The notes below the pieces were generated by a model that was given only the letters and a program-made list of their open reading frames with translations, made no database searches and was not told the DNA's origin. Of a stretch of 64,000 nucleotides of DNA, positions 1 to 8,926 are shown piece by piece. This DNA is from UBA1479 sp048263775 (GTDB lineage Bacteria; Pseudomonadota; Alphaproteobacteria; Rhodospirillales; Casp-alpha2). A program made the translations under genes and the position numbers. The DNA is taken from contig JBLXDU010000004.1 of the NCBI GenBank assembly GCA_048263775.1, positions 248,001-312,000 of the forward strand, in the 5' to 3' direction. The stretch's first letter is position 1. Every line of letters starts with the position of its first letter.

Positions 1-2049
1 CTGAAGGACCTGTTCCATGTCGGCACTCTGGCGGGTTTCGGCAATTTTTCCCGGGCGGAACTTGCCGCCGCCGGGGCGCTTGTCGACTATGTGGAACTGA
101 CTCAGAAGGGCAAGGTGCCGCGCCTGGCCCCGCCGCGCCAATTGTCCGCGGGTGCTGTCATGGGCATCGACGCCGCGACCCGGCGCAATCTGGAACTGAC
201 CCGCACGATGACCGGCGAACGCCGGGGATCGCTGCTTGACGTCATCGACCGGACCATGACGGGGGCGGGGGCCAGGCTTCTGGCGGCCCGCCTGTCGGCC
301 CCGCTGACCGATCCGGCCGCCATTGCCGAACGGCTCGACGCCGTCGAATTCTTCTTTGACGACGCGCGGCTTTCCGATGACCTGCGCGCCGCTTTGTCGC
401 AGGTGCCGGATGTCGCCCGCGCCCTGTCGCGCATTTCGCTGGGCCGGGGTGGGCCGCGGGATCTTGCCGCCGTCCGGGACGGGCTGATCCAGGCCTCGGC
501 CCTTCGGGGGTTGTTGCAGGGGGCCCGGGGTCTGGTGCCCAAGGCCGTGGCCGAGGCCATGACCGACCTGGGCGAACACGGGCAATTGACCGACCGGCTG
601 GGCCGGGCCCTGGCCGACGATCTGCCGCTTCTGGCCCGCGACGGCGGATTCATCCGCCAGGGCTATGCCCCGGCCCTGGACGAACACCGTCAACTGCGCG
701 ACGACAGCCGCAAACTGATCGCAGGATTACAGGCCCGCTATGCCGAGGAAACGGGCATTGCGGCGCTCAAGATCAAGCACAACAACGTGCTGGGATATTT
801 CATCGAGGTTGCGGCCAAGCAGGCCGACCGCATCAAGACCGGCAAGACGGAGGATGGCGACAGCCCCTTCATCCACCGCCAGAGCATGGCGAATGCGATG
901 CGCTTTTCCACGGTCGAACTGGCCGATCTGGAATCGCGCATCGCCAAGGCCGCCGACCGGGCCCTGGCGCTGGAACTGGAACTGTTCACCGACTTGGTCA
1001 ACGAGGTCACGGGCCGGGCCCGGGAAATCGCGCTGGCCGCCGATGCGCTGGCCCGTCTCGACGTTGCTTCGGCCTTGGGTGCCTTGGCGCTGGAGCGGCG
1101 TTATGTGCGGCCGCTGGTCGATGGCTCGAAAATCTTCCGCATCGAAGGCGGACGCCATCCGGTGGTCGAAGCGGCGCTGTCGCGTCAGGGCGACGGTGCT
1201 TTCGTCGCCAATGACTGTGACCTGACCCCGGCGGACGAGGCCGGCGGCGGGGACGGCCCCGGCGGGCGGCTTTGGGTTTTGACCGGCCCCAACATGGCCG
1301 GTAAATCGACCTTCCTGCGCCAGAACGCGCTGATTGCCGTGCTGGCGCAAATGGGCGCCTTCGTGCCGGCGGCCTCGGCGCATATCGGCGCGGTCGATCA
1401 ATTGTTTTCCCGCGTGGGTGCGGCCGACGATCTGGCGCGCGGGCGGTCCACCTTCATGGTCGAGATGGTGGAGACGGCGGCCATCCTCAACCAGGCCGGG
1501 CCCAAGGCCCTGGTCATCCTGGATGAAATCGGGCGCGGTACGGCGACGTACGATGGCCTGTCCATTGCCTGGGCCGTGGTTGAACACCTGCACGACGTCA
1601 ACGCCTGTCGGGGTCTGTTCGCGACCCACTATCACGAACTGACGCAGCTGTCCGGCCGCCTCGCCGAACTGGCGCCCCATTCCATGCGCGTGAAGGAATG
1701 GCAGGGCGACGTGGTGTTCCTGCACGAAGTCGCCCCCGGCACCGCCGACCGGTCCTACGGTATCCATGTCGGCCAGCTGGCGGGCCTGCCTGCCGCCGTT
1801 ACGGCGCGCGCCGAACAGGTCCTGGCAAAGCTGGAAGCGGGTGACGGCAGCCCCCGCGCGGCGGACCTCGCCGATGACCTGCCGCTGTTTTCCGCGACGC
1901 CGCCGCGTGGGCCGGGCGGCAAGGGGGCGACACGCGGCCCATCGCCCGTGGACGACGCGGTCAGCACCCTGAATCCGGATGAAATGACGCCTAAACAGGC
2001 GCTCGACTTCCTGTATAATCTGAAAAATCTGGCGCCCGGCACCGACTGA
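1..2049 (+). CDS. mutS: DNA mismatch repair ATPase MutS, 5' end outside window
   Basis: MutS recognises mismatches and, with MutL, starts methyl-independent mismatch repair. The frame is open from base 1, so the real start lies upstream; 682 codons are visible against roughly 850-900 for the family, so the N-terminal mismatch-binding domain is missing. Visible are part of the connector, the lever/clamp region and the ATPase domain with Walker A GPNMAGKST (bases 1285-1311), Walker B ending LDEIGRGT (near base 1520) and a C-terminal helix-turn-helix ending in KQALDFLYNLKNL. An internal GTG at base 91 is only a codon inside the gene. The gene is intact within the window and is followed by a hairpin and glnD. 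Confidence 0.97.
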   Translation: MKDLFHVGTLAGFGNFSRAELAAAGALVDYVELTQKGKVPRLAPPRQLSAGAVMGIDAATRRNLELTRTMTGERRGSLLDVIDRTMTGAGARLLAARLSAPLTDPAAIAERLDAVEFFFDDARLSDDLRAALSQVPDVARALSRISLGRGGPRDLAAVRDGLIQASALRGLLQGARGLVPKAVAEAMTDLGEHGQLTDRLGRALADDLPLLARDGGFIRQGYAPALDEHRQLRDDSRKLIAGLQARYAEETGIAALKIKHNNVLGYFIEVAAKQADRIKTGKTEDGDSPFIHRQSMANAMRFSTVELADLESRIAKAADRALALELELFTDLVNEVTGRAREIALAADALARLDVASALGALALERRYVRPLVDGSKIFRIEGGRHPVVEAALSRQGDGAFVANDCDLTPADEAGGGDGPGGRLWVLTGPNMAGKSTFLRQNALIAVLAQMGAFVPAASAHIGAVDQLFSRVGAADDLARGRSTFMVEMVETAAILNQAGPKALVILDEIGRGTATYDGLSIAWAVVEHLHDVNACRGLFATHYHELTQLSGRLAELAPHSMRVKEWQGDVVFLHEVAPGTADRSYGIHVGQLAGLPAAVTARAEQVLAKLEAGDGSPRAADLADDLPLFSATPPRGPGGKGATRGPSPVDDAVSTLNPDEMTPKQALDFLYNLKNLAPGTD

Positions 2050-2069
2050 CGGCCGCCCGCATCCCCTGC

Positions 2070-2094
2070 AAACACCCCAACGGCGTGGGTGTTT
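2070..2094 (+). terminator. hairpin after mutS, possible terminator
   Basis: AAACACCC (2070-2077) and GGGTGTTT (2087-2094) form a perfect 8-bp stem with a 9-base loop, 20 bases after the mutS stop. The T residues are inside the stem and no clean T-run follows, so termination is plausible but not proven. It lies just upstream of the glnD start. Confidence 0.4.
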
Positions 2095-2122
2095 CACCTT
2101 CCTGCGTGCTATGAAGGGCGCC

Positions 2123-5100
2123 ATGAGCCGTACCACGATCAAAGACCCCCGCGCCATCATCGACCGCAAGGCGCTGACCAAGAAGCTGGACGATCTCGCC
2201 GGTTGGTCCGGCTATACGCCCAAAAGCCAGGGCGAGGTGCTGGCCATCTTCAAGGATGCCCATGCCCAGGGCTGGGAAGAGGTCAAACGCCGCTTCGAAG
2301 CCGGCAAGCTGACCGGCCCGGAAGCGACCCGCGCCCATGCCCATCTGATGGATCAGATTATCCGCACGGTCCACGACTTCGCCGACAAATGGGTCTATCC
2401 CTCGGCCAATCCGACCACGGGCGAGACGTTGACCATCATCGCCACGGGCGGCTACGGGCGGGGCGAACTAGCGCCGTTTTCCGATATCGATCTGATGTTC
2501 CTGCTGCCCTACAAGATGACGCCACGCACGGAACAGATTGTCGAATTCACGCTTTATATGTTGTGGGATCTGGGGCTCAAGGTCGGCCATGCCACGCGCT
2601 CTGTGGACGAGGCCGTGCGCCTGGCCAAAGAAGACCTGACCATCCGCACATCGTTGCTGGAGGCGCGCTGGCTGTGGGGTGACGAAACCCTGTTCGACAA
2701 ATTCCGCCAGGCCTTCTGGGACGAGGTCGCCGAGGGTTCGGGCATGGCCTATGTCGAACAGAAGCTGGCCGAACGCGACAACCGCCACGACAAGATGGGC
2801 GACACGCGTTACGTGCTGGAGCCTAACATCAAGGAAGGCAAGGGCGGGCTGCGTGACCTGCAGACCTTGATCTGGATCGCCAAGTACCTGTACCGCGTCA
2901 ACAACATGAACGATCTGGTCGGCGAGGGCGTGTTCACCAAGGACGATCTCAAGCTGTTTGAAAAAGCCGAGAACTTCCTGTGGACCGTGCGCTGCCATCT
3001 GCACTTCCTAGCGGGCCGGCCGGAAGAACGCCTGAGCTTCTCCGTGCAGAAGGAAATCGCTCAGCGCTTGGGCTACCGCGATCACGCCGGAACCAACGGC
3101 GTCGAGCGCTTCATGAAGCATTACTTCCTGATCGCCAAGGACGTGGGCGACATCACGCGCATCCTCTGCGCGGTTCTGGAACACCAGCACAAGAAGGCGG
3201 CCAAGCGGTTCCGCCTGCCGTTCTTCCGTTTTTCCGAACCGGACGTGCCGGGCTTCAAGATCGACGGCGGCCGCCTGACCGTGGAAAACAAGAAGGCCTT
3301 CGCCGACGACCCGATAAAGTTGGTCGGCTTGTTCCACGCGGCGCAGAAGCACGGCCTGGATGTCCACCCGGAAGCACTGCGTCTGGTCACCCAGAACCTG
3401 AAGCTGGTCGATGCCAAGCTGCGCCGCAACAAGGAGGCCAACCGCCTGTTCCTTGAAATGCTGACGGGGAAGGATCCGGTCACCACCCTGATGCGGTTCA
3501 ACGAAGCGGGCGTGTTCGGGCGTTTCGTTCCCGACTTCGGGCGGGTCGTGGCGCAGATGCAGTATGACATGTATCACGTCTATACGGTCGACGAGCACAC
3601 CATCCGCGCCATCGGCCTTCTGGAAGGGATCGAGACGGGACGGCTGAAGGAAGACCATCCGGTCAGCTGCGAGGTGATCTCGGAAATCCAATCGCGGGAA
3701 GCGCTCTACGTTTCGGTCCTGCTGCACGACATCGCCAAGGGCCGGGGCGGCGACCATTCGGAATTGGGGGCCGAGGTCGCGATGAAGCTCTGCCCCCGGT
3801 TCGGCCTCAACGCCTGGGAGACGGAGACCGTGTCCTGGCTGGTGCGCCACCATCTGCTGATGTCGGCGACCGCGTTCAAGCGCGACTTGGACGACCCCAA
3901 GACGATCCAGGATTTCTGCGACCTGGTGCAGTCGCCGGAACGCCTGCGCTTGCTCTTGTGCCTGACCGTGGTCGACATCCGCGCCGTCGGCCCCAACGTG
4001 TGGAACAACTGGAAGGCGGGCCTGCTGCGCGAACTGTATTGGCAGGCCAAGGCCGTCCTGACCGGTGACGCGCCGGGCGAACGGCGCAAGACCCGGGTCG
4101 CCCGGGCCAAGGCGGCGCTGGAACAGGCGCTTGCCAAATGGCCTGCGAAGGACCGGGAGGAGCACCTTGCCCGTGGCACGGATACATATTGGCTGGCCGC
4201 CGACACGGCGACCCAGGTGCGCCATGCCGAATTGGTGCGCAAGGCGGAAAAGGACAAGGCCGACCTGACCATCGCCATGGCCGTGGATAAGACCCGCGCC
4301 GCCAACGAGATCATCGTTTATACGGCCGACCATCCGGGCCTGTTCGCCAATATCGCGGGCGCCCTGTCGCTGGCCGGAGTGTCGGTGCTTGATGCCAAGA
4401 TCGCGACCCTGACCAACGGCATGGCGCTGGATACCTTCTGGGTCCACGACGCGGCCGGCATGGCGATCGACGAGAAAGGCCAGATGGGCCGCATGACCCA
4501 GCGCATCGAGGATGCCTTGCGCGGCAAGCGCGACCCGGCCCGCGAATTGAAGAAGGAACCGGACGCGGTGTTCCCGGACAAGTCCCGCGCCTTCGCCATC
4601 TCGCCCCGCGTGATCATGGACAACCAGGCGTCCAACACCCATACGGTCATCGAAATCAACGGTCACGACCGGCCGGGTTTTCTTTACGACGTGACCTCGG
4701 TGCTGACCCAGGAAGGCCTGCAGATCGCCTCGGCCCAGATCACCACCTACGGCGAGCGGGTGGTCGACGTGTTCTATGTGAAGGACATCTTCGGTCTCAA
4801 GATCCGCCATGCGGACAAGCTGAAATCGATCGAAACGCGTCTGCTGGAACGCATCGGCGGCAAGAAAGCCGTGAAGGCGGCGGCCAAGACCGACAAGGCG
4901 AACAAGGCGGAAGCCCCGGCCAAGGGGTCGGCAAAAGCCTCTGCCAAGACGCCGTCCAAGCCCTCCGCCAAATCCGCCGCCAAGGGTGCGAAGGATGCCA
5001 AGCCCACCCCGGCGGTCAAGGCCAAGACGGCCGCGAAAGCCCCGGCCAAGACGCCGGCAAAGACTGCGACGAAGCCTGCCGCCAAAGCCTCCGCCAAGGA

Positions 5101-5167
5101 CAAGCCCGCTGCGAAGACGAAGCCCGGCGGCAAGGCGTCCGGTAATTCGGTGGAAGCGGCAGAATAA
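2123..5167 (+). CDS. glnD: bifunctional PII uridylyltransferase/uridylyl-removing enzyme GlnD with Lys/Ala-rich tail
   Basis: GlnD senses glutamine and adds or removes UMP on PII proteins, controlling nitrogen metabolism. Visible domains: nucleotidyltransferase with GGYGRGELAPFSDIDL (about residues 110-126), HD hydrolase with HDIAKGRGGDHSE (about 535-547), and two ACT domains (about 730-790 and 840-900). The last roughly 100 residues (bases 4860-5164) are almost only Lys, Ala, Pro, Ser and Thr, with repeated KAPAK/KTPAK/KASAK units. Typical GlnD proteins end soon after the second ACT domain, so this tail is extra. I prefer the ATG at 2123 because AAGGG sits 4 bases upstream; the ATG at 2111 would add four residues. 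It starts about 70 bases after mutS on the same strand. Confidence 0.96.
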   Translation: MSRTTIKDPRAIIDRKALTKKLDDLAGWSGYTPKSQGEVLAIFKDAHAQGWEEVKRRFEAGKLTGPEATRAHAHLMDQIIRTVHDFADKWVYPSANPTTGETLTIIATGGYGRGELAPFSDIDLMFLLPYKMTPRTEQIVEFTLYMLWDLGLKVGHATRSVDEAVRLAKEDLTIRTSLLEARWLWGDETLFDKFRQAFWDEVAEGSGMAYVEQKLAERDNRHDKMGDTRYVLEPNIKEGKGGLRDLQTLIWIAKYLYRVNNMNDLVGEGVFTKDDLKLFEKAENFLWTVRCHLHFLAGRPEERLSFSVQKEIAQRLGYRDHAGTNGVERFMKHYFLIAKDVGDITRILCAVLEHQHKKAAKRFRLPFFRFSEPDVPGFKIDGGRLTVENKKAFADDPIKLVGLFHAAQKHGLDVHPEALRLVTQNLKLVDAKLRRNKEANRLFLEMLTGKDPVTTLMRFNEAGVFGRFVPDFGRVVAQMQYDMYHVYTVDEHTIRAIGLLEGIETGRLKEDHPVSCEVISEIQSREALYVSVLLHDIAKGRGGDHSELGAEVAMKLCPRFGLNAWETETVSWLVRHHLLMSATAFKRDLDDPKTIQDFCDLVQSPERLRLLLCLTVVDIRAVGPNVWNNWKAGLLRELYWQAKAVLTGDAPGERRKTRVARAKAALEQALAKWPAKDREEHLARGTDTYWLAADTATQVRHAELVRKAEKDKADLTIAMAVDKTRAANEIIVYTADHPGLFANIAGALSLAGVSVLDAKIATLTNGMALDTFWVHDAAGMAIDEKGQMGRMTQRIEDALRGKRDPARELKKEPDAVFPDKSRAFAISPRVIMDNQASNTHTVIEINGHDRPGFLYDVTSVLTQEGLQIASAQITTYGERVVDVFYVKDIFGLKIRHADKLKSIETRLLERIGGKKAVKAAAKTDKANKAEAPAKGSAKASAKTPSKPSAKSAAKGAKDAKPTPAVKAKTAAKAPAKTPAKTATKPAAKASAKDKPAAKTKPGGKASGNSVEAAE

Positions 5168-5231
5168 GGGGCGGCCCGCCCGGTTCGCCTAAAGCCTTGT
5201 CATCGCCCCAATCCCGGCGTACCAGCGTGCC

Positions 5232-6812
5232 ATGAACCTGTTGAAGGCCATCACGACCGTCGGCGGCTTCACGATGCTGAGCCGCGTATTCGGCTTCGTC
5301 CGCGACATGCTGATCGCCAATTTCCTGGGCGCCGGCATGGTCGCCGATGCCTTCGTCGTCGCCTTCCGCCTGCCCAACCTGTTCCGCCGCCTGTTCGCCG
5401 AAGGGGCCTTCGCCGCTGCTTTCGTGCCGCTGTTCGCGCGCGAGCTGGAGGCGGGCGACGGCGCCGGGGCCGAAGCGCGGGCGGCGGCCCAGGCCCGTGC
5501 CCGTGCCTTCGCCGACGAGGCCATGACCCTGCTGGCTCTGGTGCTGGTCGCCTTCGTCGCCGTGATGGAACTGATCATGCCCTGGGCCATGGTCGTGCTC
5601 GCGGGCGGGTTCGACGCCGTGCCCGGCAAGATGGAGATGGCGACGGAACTGTCGCGCATCGCCTTTCCCTATCTGCTGTTCATCTCTCTGGTGTCGCTGC
5701 AATCGGGGGTTCTCAATTCGCTTGGTCAATTCGCCGCCGCGGCTGCAGCACCCGTGCTGTTGAACCTTTGCCTGATCGCGGCTTTGCTGGGCCTGACGGG
5801 CCATGTGGAAACGCCGGGCCATGCGTTGGCCTGGGGCGTGTTCGCGGCCGGGGTGGCGCAGTTCGCCTGGCTCGCCTGGTTCTGCCGCCGCCAGGGATTT
5901 CCGCTCCGTCTGGTGCGGCCCCGCTGGACGGAAAAGGTCGCGTTGCTGATCAAGCGCATCCTGCCCGTGGTGTTCGGCGCCTCGCTTTATCAGGTCAATC
6001 TGCTGATCGGCACGGTCCTCGCGACCTATGTCTCCGACGGGGCCGTGTCCTACCTTTATTACGCGGACCGGGTGACGCAGTTGCCGCTCGGCGTGGTCGG
6101 CGTCGCCGTGGGCACGGCGCTGCTGCCGCTTCTGGCGCGTCAGTTGAAGGCCGGGGACGACGCGGCCGCCCAGAACAGCCAGAATCGGGGTCTGGAATTC
6201 GCGCTGCTGCTGACCCTGCCGGCCGCCGCCGCCTGCCTGGTTATTCCCGACGAGATCATCCGCGTGCTGTTCGAACGGGGGGCTTTCGGCGCCGAAGCCA
6301 CGGCGGCGACGGCATCGGCGCTGTTCGCCTATGCCACGGGGCTGCCGGCCTATGTGCTGATCCGCGTGCTGGCCCCGGGGTTCTACGCGCGTGAAGATAC
6401 GTCGACGCCCGTGCGCATCGCCATCGCGGCCATGGTCGTCAACATTGTGCTCATGCTGGTGCTGATGAAGCCGATGGGCCATGTCGGCATCGCGCTCGCG
6501 GCCTCGGCCTCGGCCTGGCTCAACACCCTGTTGCTCGCCATCGTGCTGGTGAAGCGGGGGCACTTCGCCCTCGACGCCCGTCTGCGGGGCCGCCTGCCCC
6601 GTATCCTGCTGGCGACGGCGGGCATGGTCGGGGTGCTTGAGATCGCGCGCCAGAATTTGGGCTTCCTGATGACCGGCGCCACGGCGCAACAGGTGCTGGG
6701 CCTGGTTCTGCTGGTCGCCCTGGGCCTGATCGCCTTTGCGGTCTTCGCGCTGGCGCTGCGGGCGGCGGGCCTGAAGGATGCCAAGTCCATGTTGCGGGCC
6801 CGGGACCTGTAA
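5232..6812 (+). CDS. murJ: lipid II flippase MurJ (MviN)
   Basis: MurJ flips lipid II across the inner membrane for peptidoglycan synthesis. The 526-residue protein has the usual length and about fourteen hydrophobic segments. The N-terminus carries the family pattern: FTMLSRVFGFVRDMLIA at residues about 13-29, then FRLPNLFRRLFAEGAF with its cytoplasmic Arg-rich turn. The start at 5232 is the first ATG after glnD and puts the first membrane helix at the N-terminus. The glnD-murJ-trpS order is common in alphaproteobacteria; the gap to glnD is 64 bases. I see no break or missing segment. Confidence 0.96.
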   Translation: MNLLKAITTVGGFTMLSRVFGFVRDMLIANFLGAGMVADAFVVAFRLPNLFRRLFAEGAFAAAFVPLFARELEAGDGAGAEARAAAQARARAFADEAMTLLALVLVAFVAVMELIMPWAMVVLAGGFDAVPGKMEMATELSRIAFPYLLFISLVSLQSGVLNSLGQFAAAAAAPVLLNLCLIAALLGLTGHVETPGHALAWGVFAAGVAQFAWLAWFCRRQGFPLRLVRPRWTEKVALLIKRILPVVFGASLYQVNLLIGTVLATYVSDGAVSYLYYADRVTQLPLGVVGVAVGTALLPLLARQLKAGDDAAAQNSQNRGLEFALLLTLPAAAACLVIPDEIIRVLFERGAFGAEATAATASALFAYATGLPAYVLIRVLAPGFYAREDTSTPVRIAIAAMVVNIVLMLVLMKPMGHVGIALAASASAWLNTLLLAIVLVKRGHFALDARLRGRLPRILLATAGMVGVLEIARQNLGFLMTGATAQQVLGLVLLVALGLIAFAVFALALRAAGLKDAKSMLRARDL

Positions 6813-6907
6813 CGCCCCGCCTCTCCAAAGCCCAAGGCTTGACCAATTCAGGCCCAACGGCGATAACCGGCGCGCGTTTTCGACCATTCATTTCAAGGAC
6901 CGGCCAA

Positions 6908-7909
6908 ATGCGGCGCATCTTTTCCGGCGTTCAGCCGACAGGGAACCTTCACCTGGGCAACTACCTGGGCGCCATCCGCAACTGGGTGCACCTGCAGCAG
7001 GATTACGAGGACTGCTTGTTCTGCGTCGTCGACCTGCACGCCATCACCGTGTGGCAGGACCCGGCGGAGCTTCGGGCTTCGACCCGCGAGGTCGCGGCCG
7101 CCATGATCGCCGCCGGCATCGACGCCGAGAAATCCGTGATCTTCAATCAGTCCCAGGTGCCCGCCCATGCGGAACTGGCCTGGATCTTCAATTGCGTGGC
7201 GCGCATGGGCTGGCTCAACCGCATGACCCAGTTCAAGGAAAAGGCCGGCAAGAACAAGGAAAACGCGTCGGTCGGCCTGTTCGCCTACCCCAATCTGATG
7301 GCCGCCGACATCCTGGCCTACAAAGGAACGCACGTGCCCGTCGGCGACGACCAGAAACAGCATCTGGAACTGGCCCGCGACATCGCCCAGAAATTCAACA
7401 ACGACTTCGGCGTGGATTTCTTCCCCGTGGTCGAACCCCTGATCTTCGGCGAGGCGACGCGGGTCATGTCGCTGCGCGACGGGTCCAAGAAGATGAGCAA
7501 GTCCGACCCGTCGGATCAGTCGCGCATCACCCTGACCGACGACGCCGACGCGATCGCCAAAAAAGTGCGCAAGGCCAAGACCGACCCGGATGCCCTGCCG
7601 ACGTCCAAGGACGGGTTCGAAGGCCGGCCCGAGGCGGCCAACCTGATGGGCATCTACGCCGCCCTATCCGGTCAGGACCTGGCCCAGGTCATTCAGGACC
7701 ACGGCGGCCACCAGTTTTCCCAGTTCAAGCAGGACTTGGCCGACTTGATGGTCGAAAAGCTGCAGCCGATCACCGCGGAAATGCGCCGATTGGCCGACGA
7801 TCCCGGCTATATCGACGGCGTGCTGAAGCGCGGCGCCGAAAAGGCGCGGGCCCTGTCCGAGCCGATCATGGCCGAAGTCCACGACATCGTCGGCTTCCTG
7901 CGTCCGTGA
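6908..7909 (+). CDS. trpS: tryptophanyl-tRNA synthetase
   Basis: Class I aminoacyl-tRNA synthetase that charges tRNA-Trp in the cytoplasm. The 333-residue product has the family length. The HIGH-type motif is HLGN within PTGNLHLGNYLGA (residues 10-22) and the KMSKS loop is present as KKMSKSDPSD (about 194-203). The frame is open further upstream, but the ATG at 6908 has AAGGA 9 bases upstream and gives the canonical RRIFSGVQPTG start, so the longer version is rejected. It lies about 95 bases after murJ and probably forms the end of this gene group. Confidence 0.97.
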   Translation: MRRIFSGVQPTGNLHLGNYLGAIRNWVHLQQDYEDCLFCVVDLHAITVWQDPAELRASTREVAAAMIAAGIDAEKSVIFNQSQVPAHAELAWIFNCVARMGWLNRMTQFKEKAGKNKENASVGLFAYPNLMAADILAYKGTHVPVGDDQKQHLELARDIAQKFNNDFGVDFFPVVEPLIFGEATRVMSLRDGSKKMSKSDPSDQSRITLTDDADAIAKKVRKAKTDPDALPTSKDGFEGRPEAANLMGIYAALSGQDLAQVIQDHGGHQFSQFKQDLADLMVEKLQPITAEMRRLADDPGYIDGVLKRGAEKARALSEPIMAEVHDIVGFLRP

Positions 7910-8050
7910 GCAATATCCCCTGATATACTTGACCCCGTTTGTCGGACTTGATTGCGGACGGCATCGGTCCCATGTTAGGGCCAAGCACCGCCGGAATATG
8001 TCCGGCAACGAATGACGGCCGTGCGGCCGATAACGCGGAGACCAAGACCC

Positions 8051-8602
8051 ATGTTCATCCAAACGGAAACCACCCCGAATCCGGCGACCCTGAAGTTCCT
8101 GCCCGGCTGCACGGTGATGGCCGAAGGCACCGCCAACTTCGCCGAGCCCACGGCCACCGCCCGCTCGCCGCTGGCCCAGGCGCTGTTCGCGGTCGAGGGC
8201 GTGACCGGCGTGTTCTTCGGACATGACTTCATCACCGTGACCAAAGCCGACGACAAAGAATGGGATACCCTGAAGCCGCGCATTCTGGGCGGCATCATGG
8301 AACATTTCACCAAGGGTCTGCCGGTGATCGCCGAAGGGACCGAGACCGCGGCCGAATCGACCGCCGAAGACACGGAAATCGTAACCCAGATCAAGGAATT
8401 GCTGGAAACCCGGGTGCGCCCCGCGGTGGCCCAGGATGGCGGCGACATCATCTACCACGGGTTCGAGGACGGCATTGTCTATCTGCAGATGCAGGGCGCT
8501 TGCTCGGGCTGCCCGTCGTCGACGGCGACCCTGAAGCACGGCATCGAAAACATGCTGCGCTACTACGTGCCAGAGGTGAAGGAAGTCCAGGCCGTCATGT
8601 AA
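8051..8602 (+). CDS. Nfu-type iron-sulfur cluster scaffold/carrier protein
   Basis: Carries Fe-S clusters to target proteins. The 183-residue product has the two-domain alphaproteobacterial layout: an N-terminal Nfu_N domain beginning MFIQTETTPNPATLKF and a C-terminal NifU-like domain with the cluster-binding CxxC in GACSGCPSSTATLKHGIEN (Cys about 151 and 154). The ATG at 8051 is chosen because it begins the conserved domain; upstream in-frame residues are Arg/Pro-rich and unlike the family. It stands 141 bases after trpS and probably has its own promoter. It resembles NfuA/NFU1; the exact name cannot be settled from sequence alone. Confidence 0.92.
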   Translation: MFIQTETTPNPATLKFLPGCTVMAEGTANFAEPTATARSPLAQALFAVEGVTGVFFGHDFITVTKADDKEWDTLKPRILGGIMEHFTKGLPVIAEGTETAAESTAEDTEIVTQIKELLETRVRPAVAQDGGDIIYHGFEDGIVYLQMQGACSGCPSSTATLKHGIENMLRYYVPEVKEVQAVM

Positions 8603-8926
8603 GGCCGGCCTTTCGGGGCCTCTGCAATGATAGTCCCGATCGGTGGATAAAAATTCCTTGCCGCGACTTATAACTTTAGTGATATAAGGCGCGCCGTTAA
8701 CTATAATACGAGGAAGCGGTGTACAGCCCATCCCGGAGCAAACCGGCGCACTGACGACCGGACCGGGCTTTGTCGAATCCTTGAGGGAGAATTTGACAAT
8801 CGGACCAGGGGCGGCCTTCGCAATCAGGTCTCCTTCTCTACCTTCAGAAACGTTCTTCCATCCAAGCACCCTGGGCATTGCTGTGAAATAGGTGCGGAAG
8901 ACGGCCTTGGCCGATTCGAAGATCAC
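8603..8926 (+). promoter_or_regulatory. 324-bp gene-free gap with A+T-rich promoter-like core
   Basis: Bases 8650-8712 are clearly A+T-richer than the surroundings and include a perfect TATAAT at 8702-8707 plus two near matches (TATAAG 8683-8688, TTATAA 8668-8673), but no convincing -35 at the right distance from TATAAT. Transcription from here would give the glucosaminidase gene a leader of about 210 bases. TTGTC near 8770 can pair with GACAA near 8800. I could not match the leader to tmRNA, RNase P RNA, SRP RNA or 6S RNA, and found no terminator. Confidence 0.3.
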
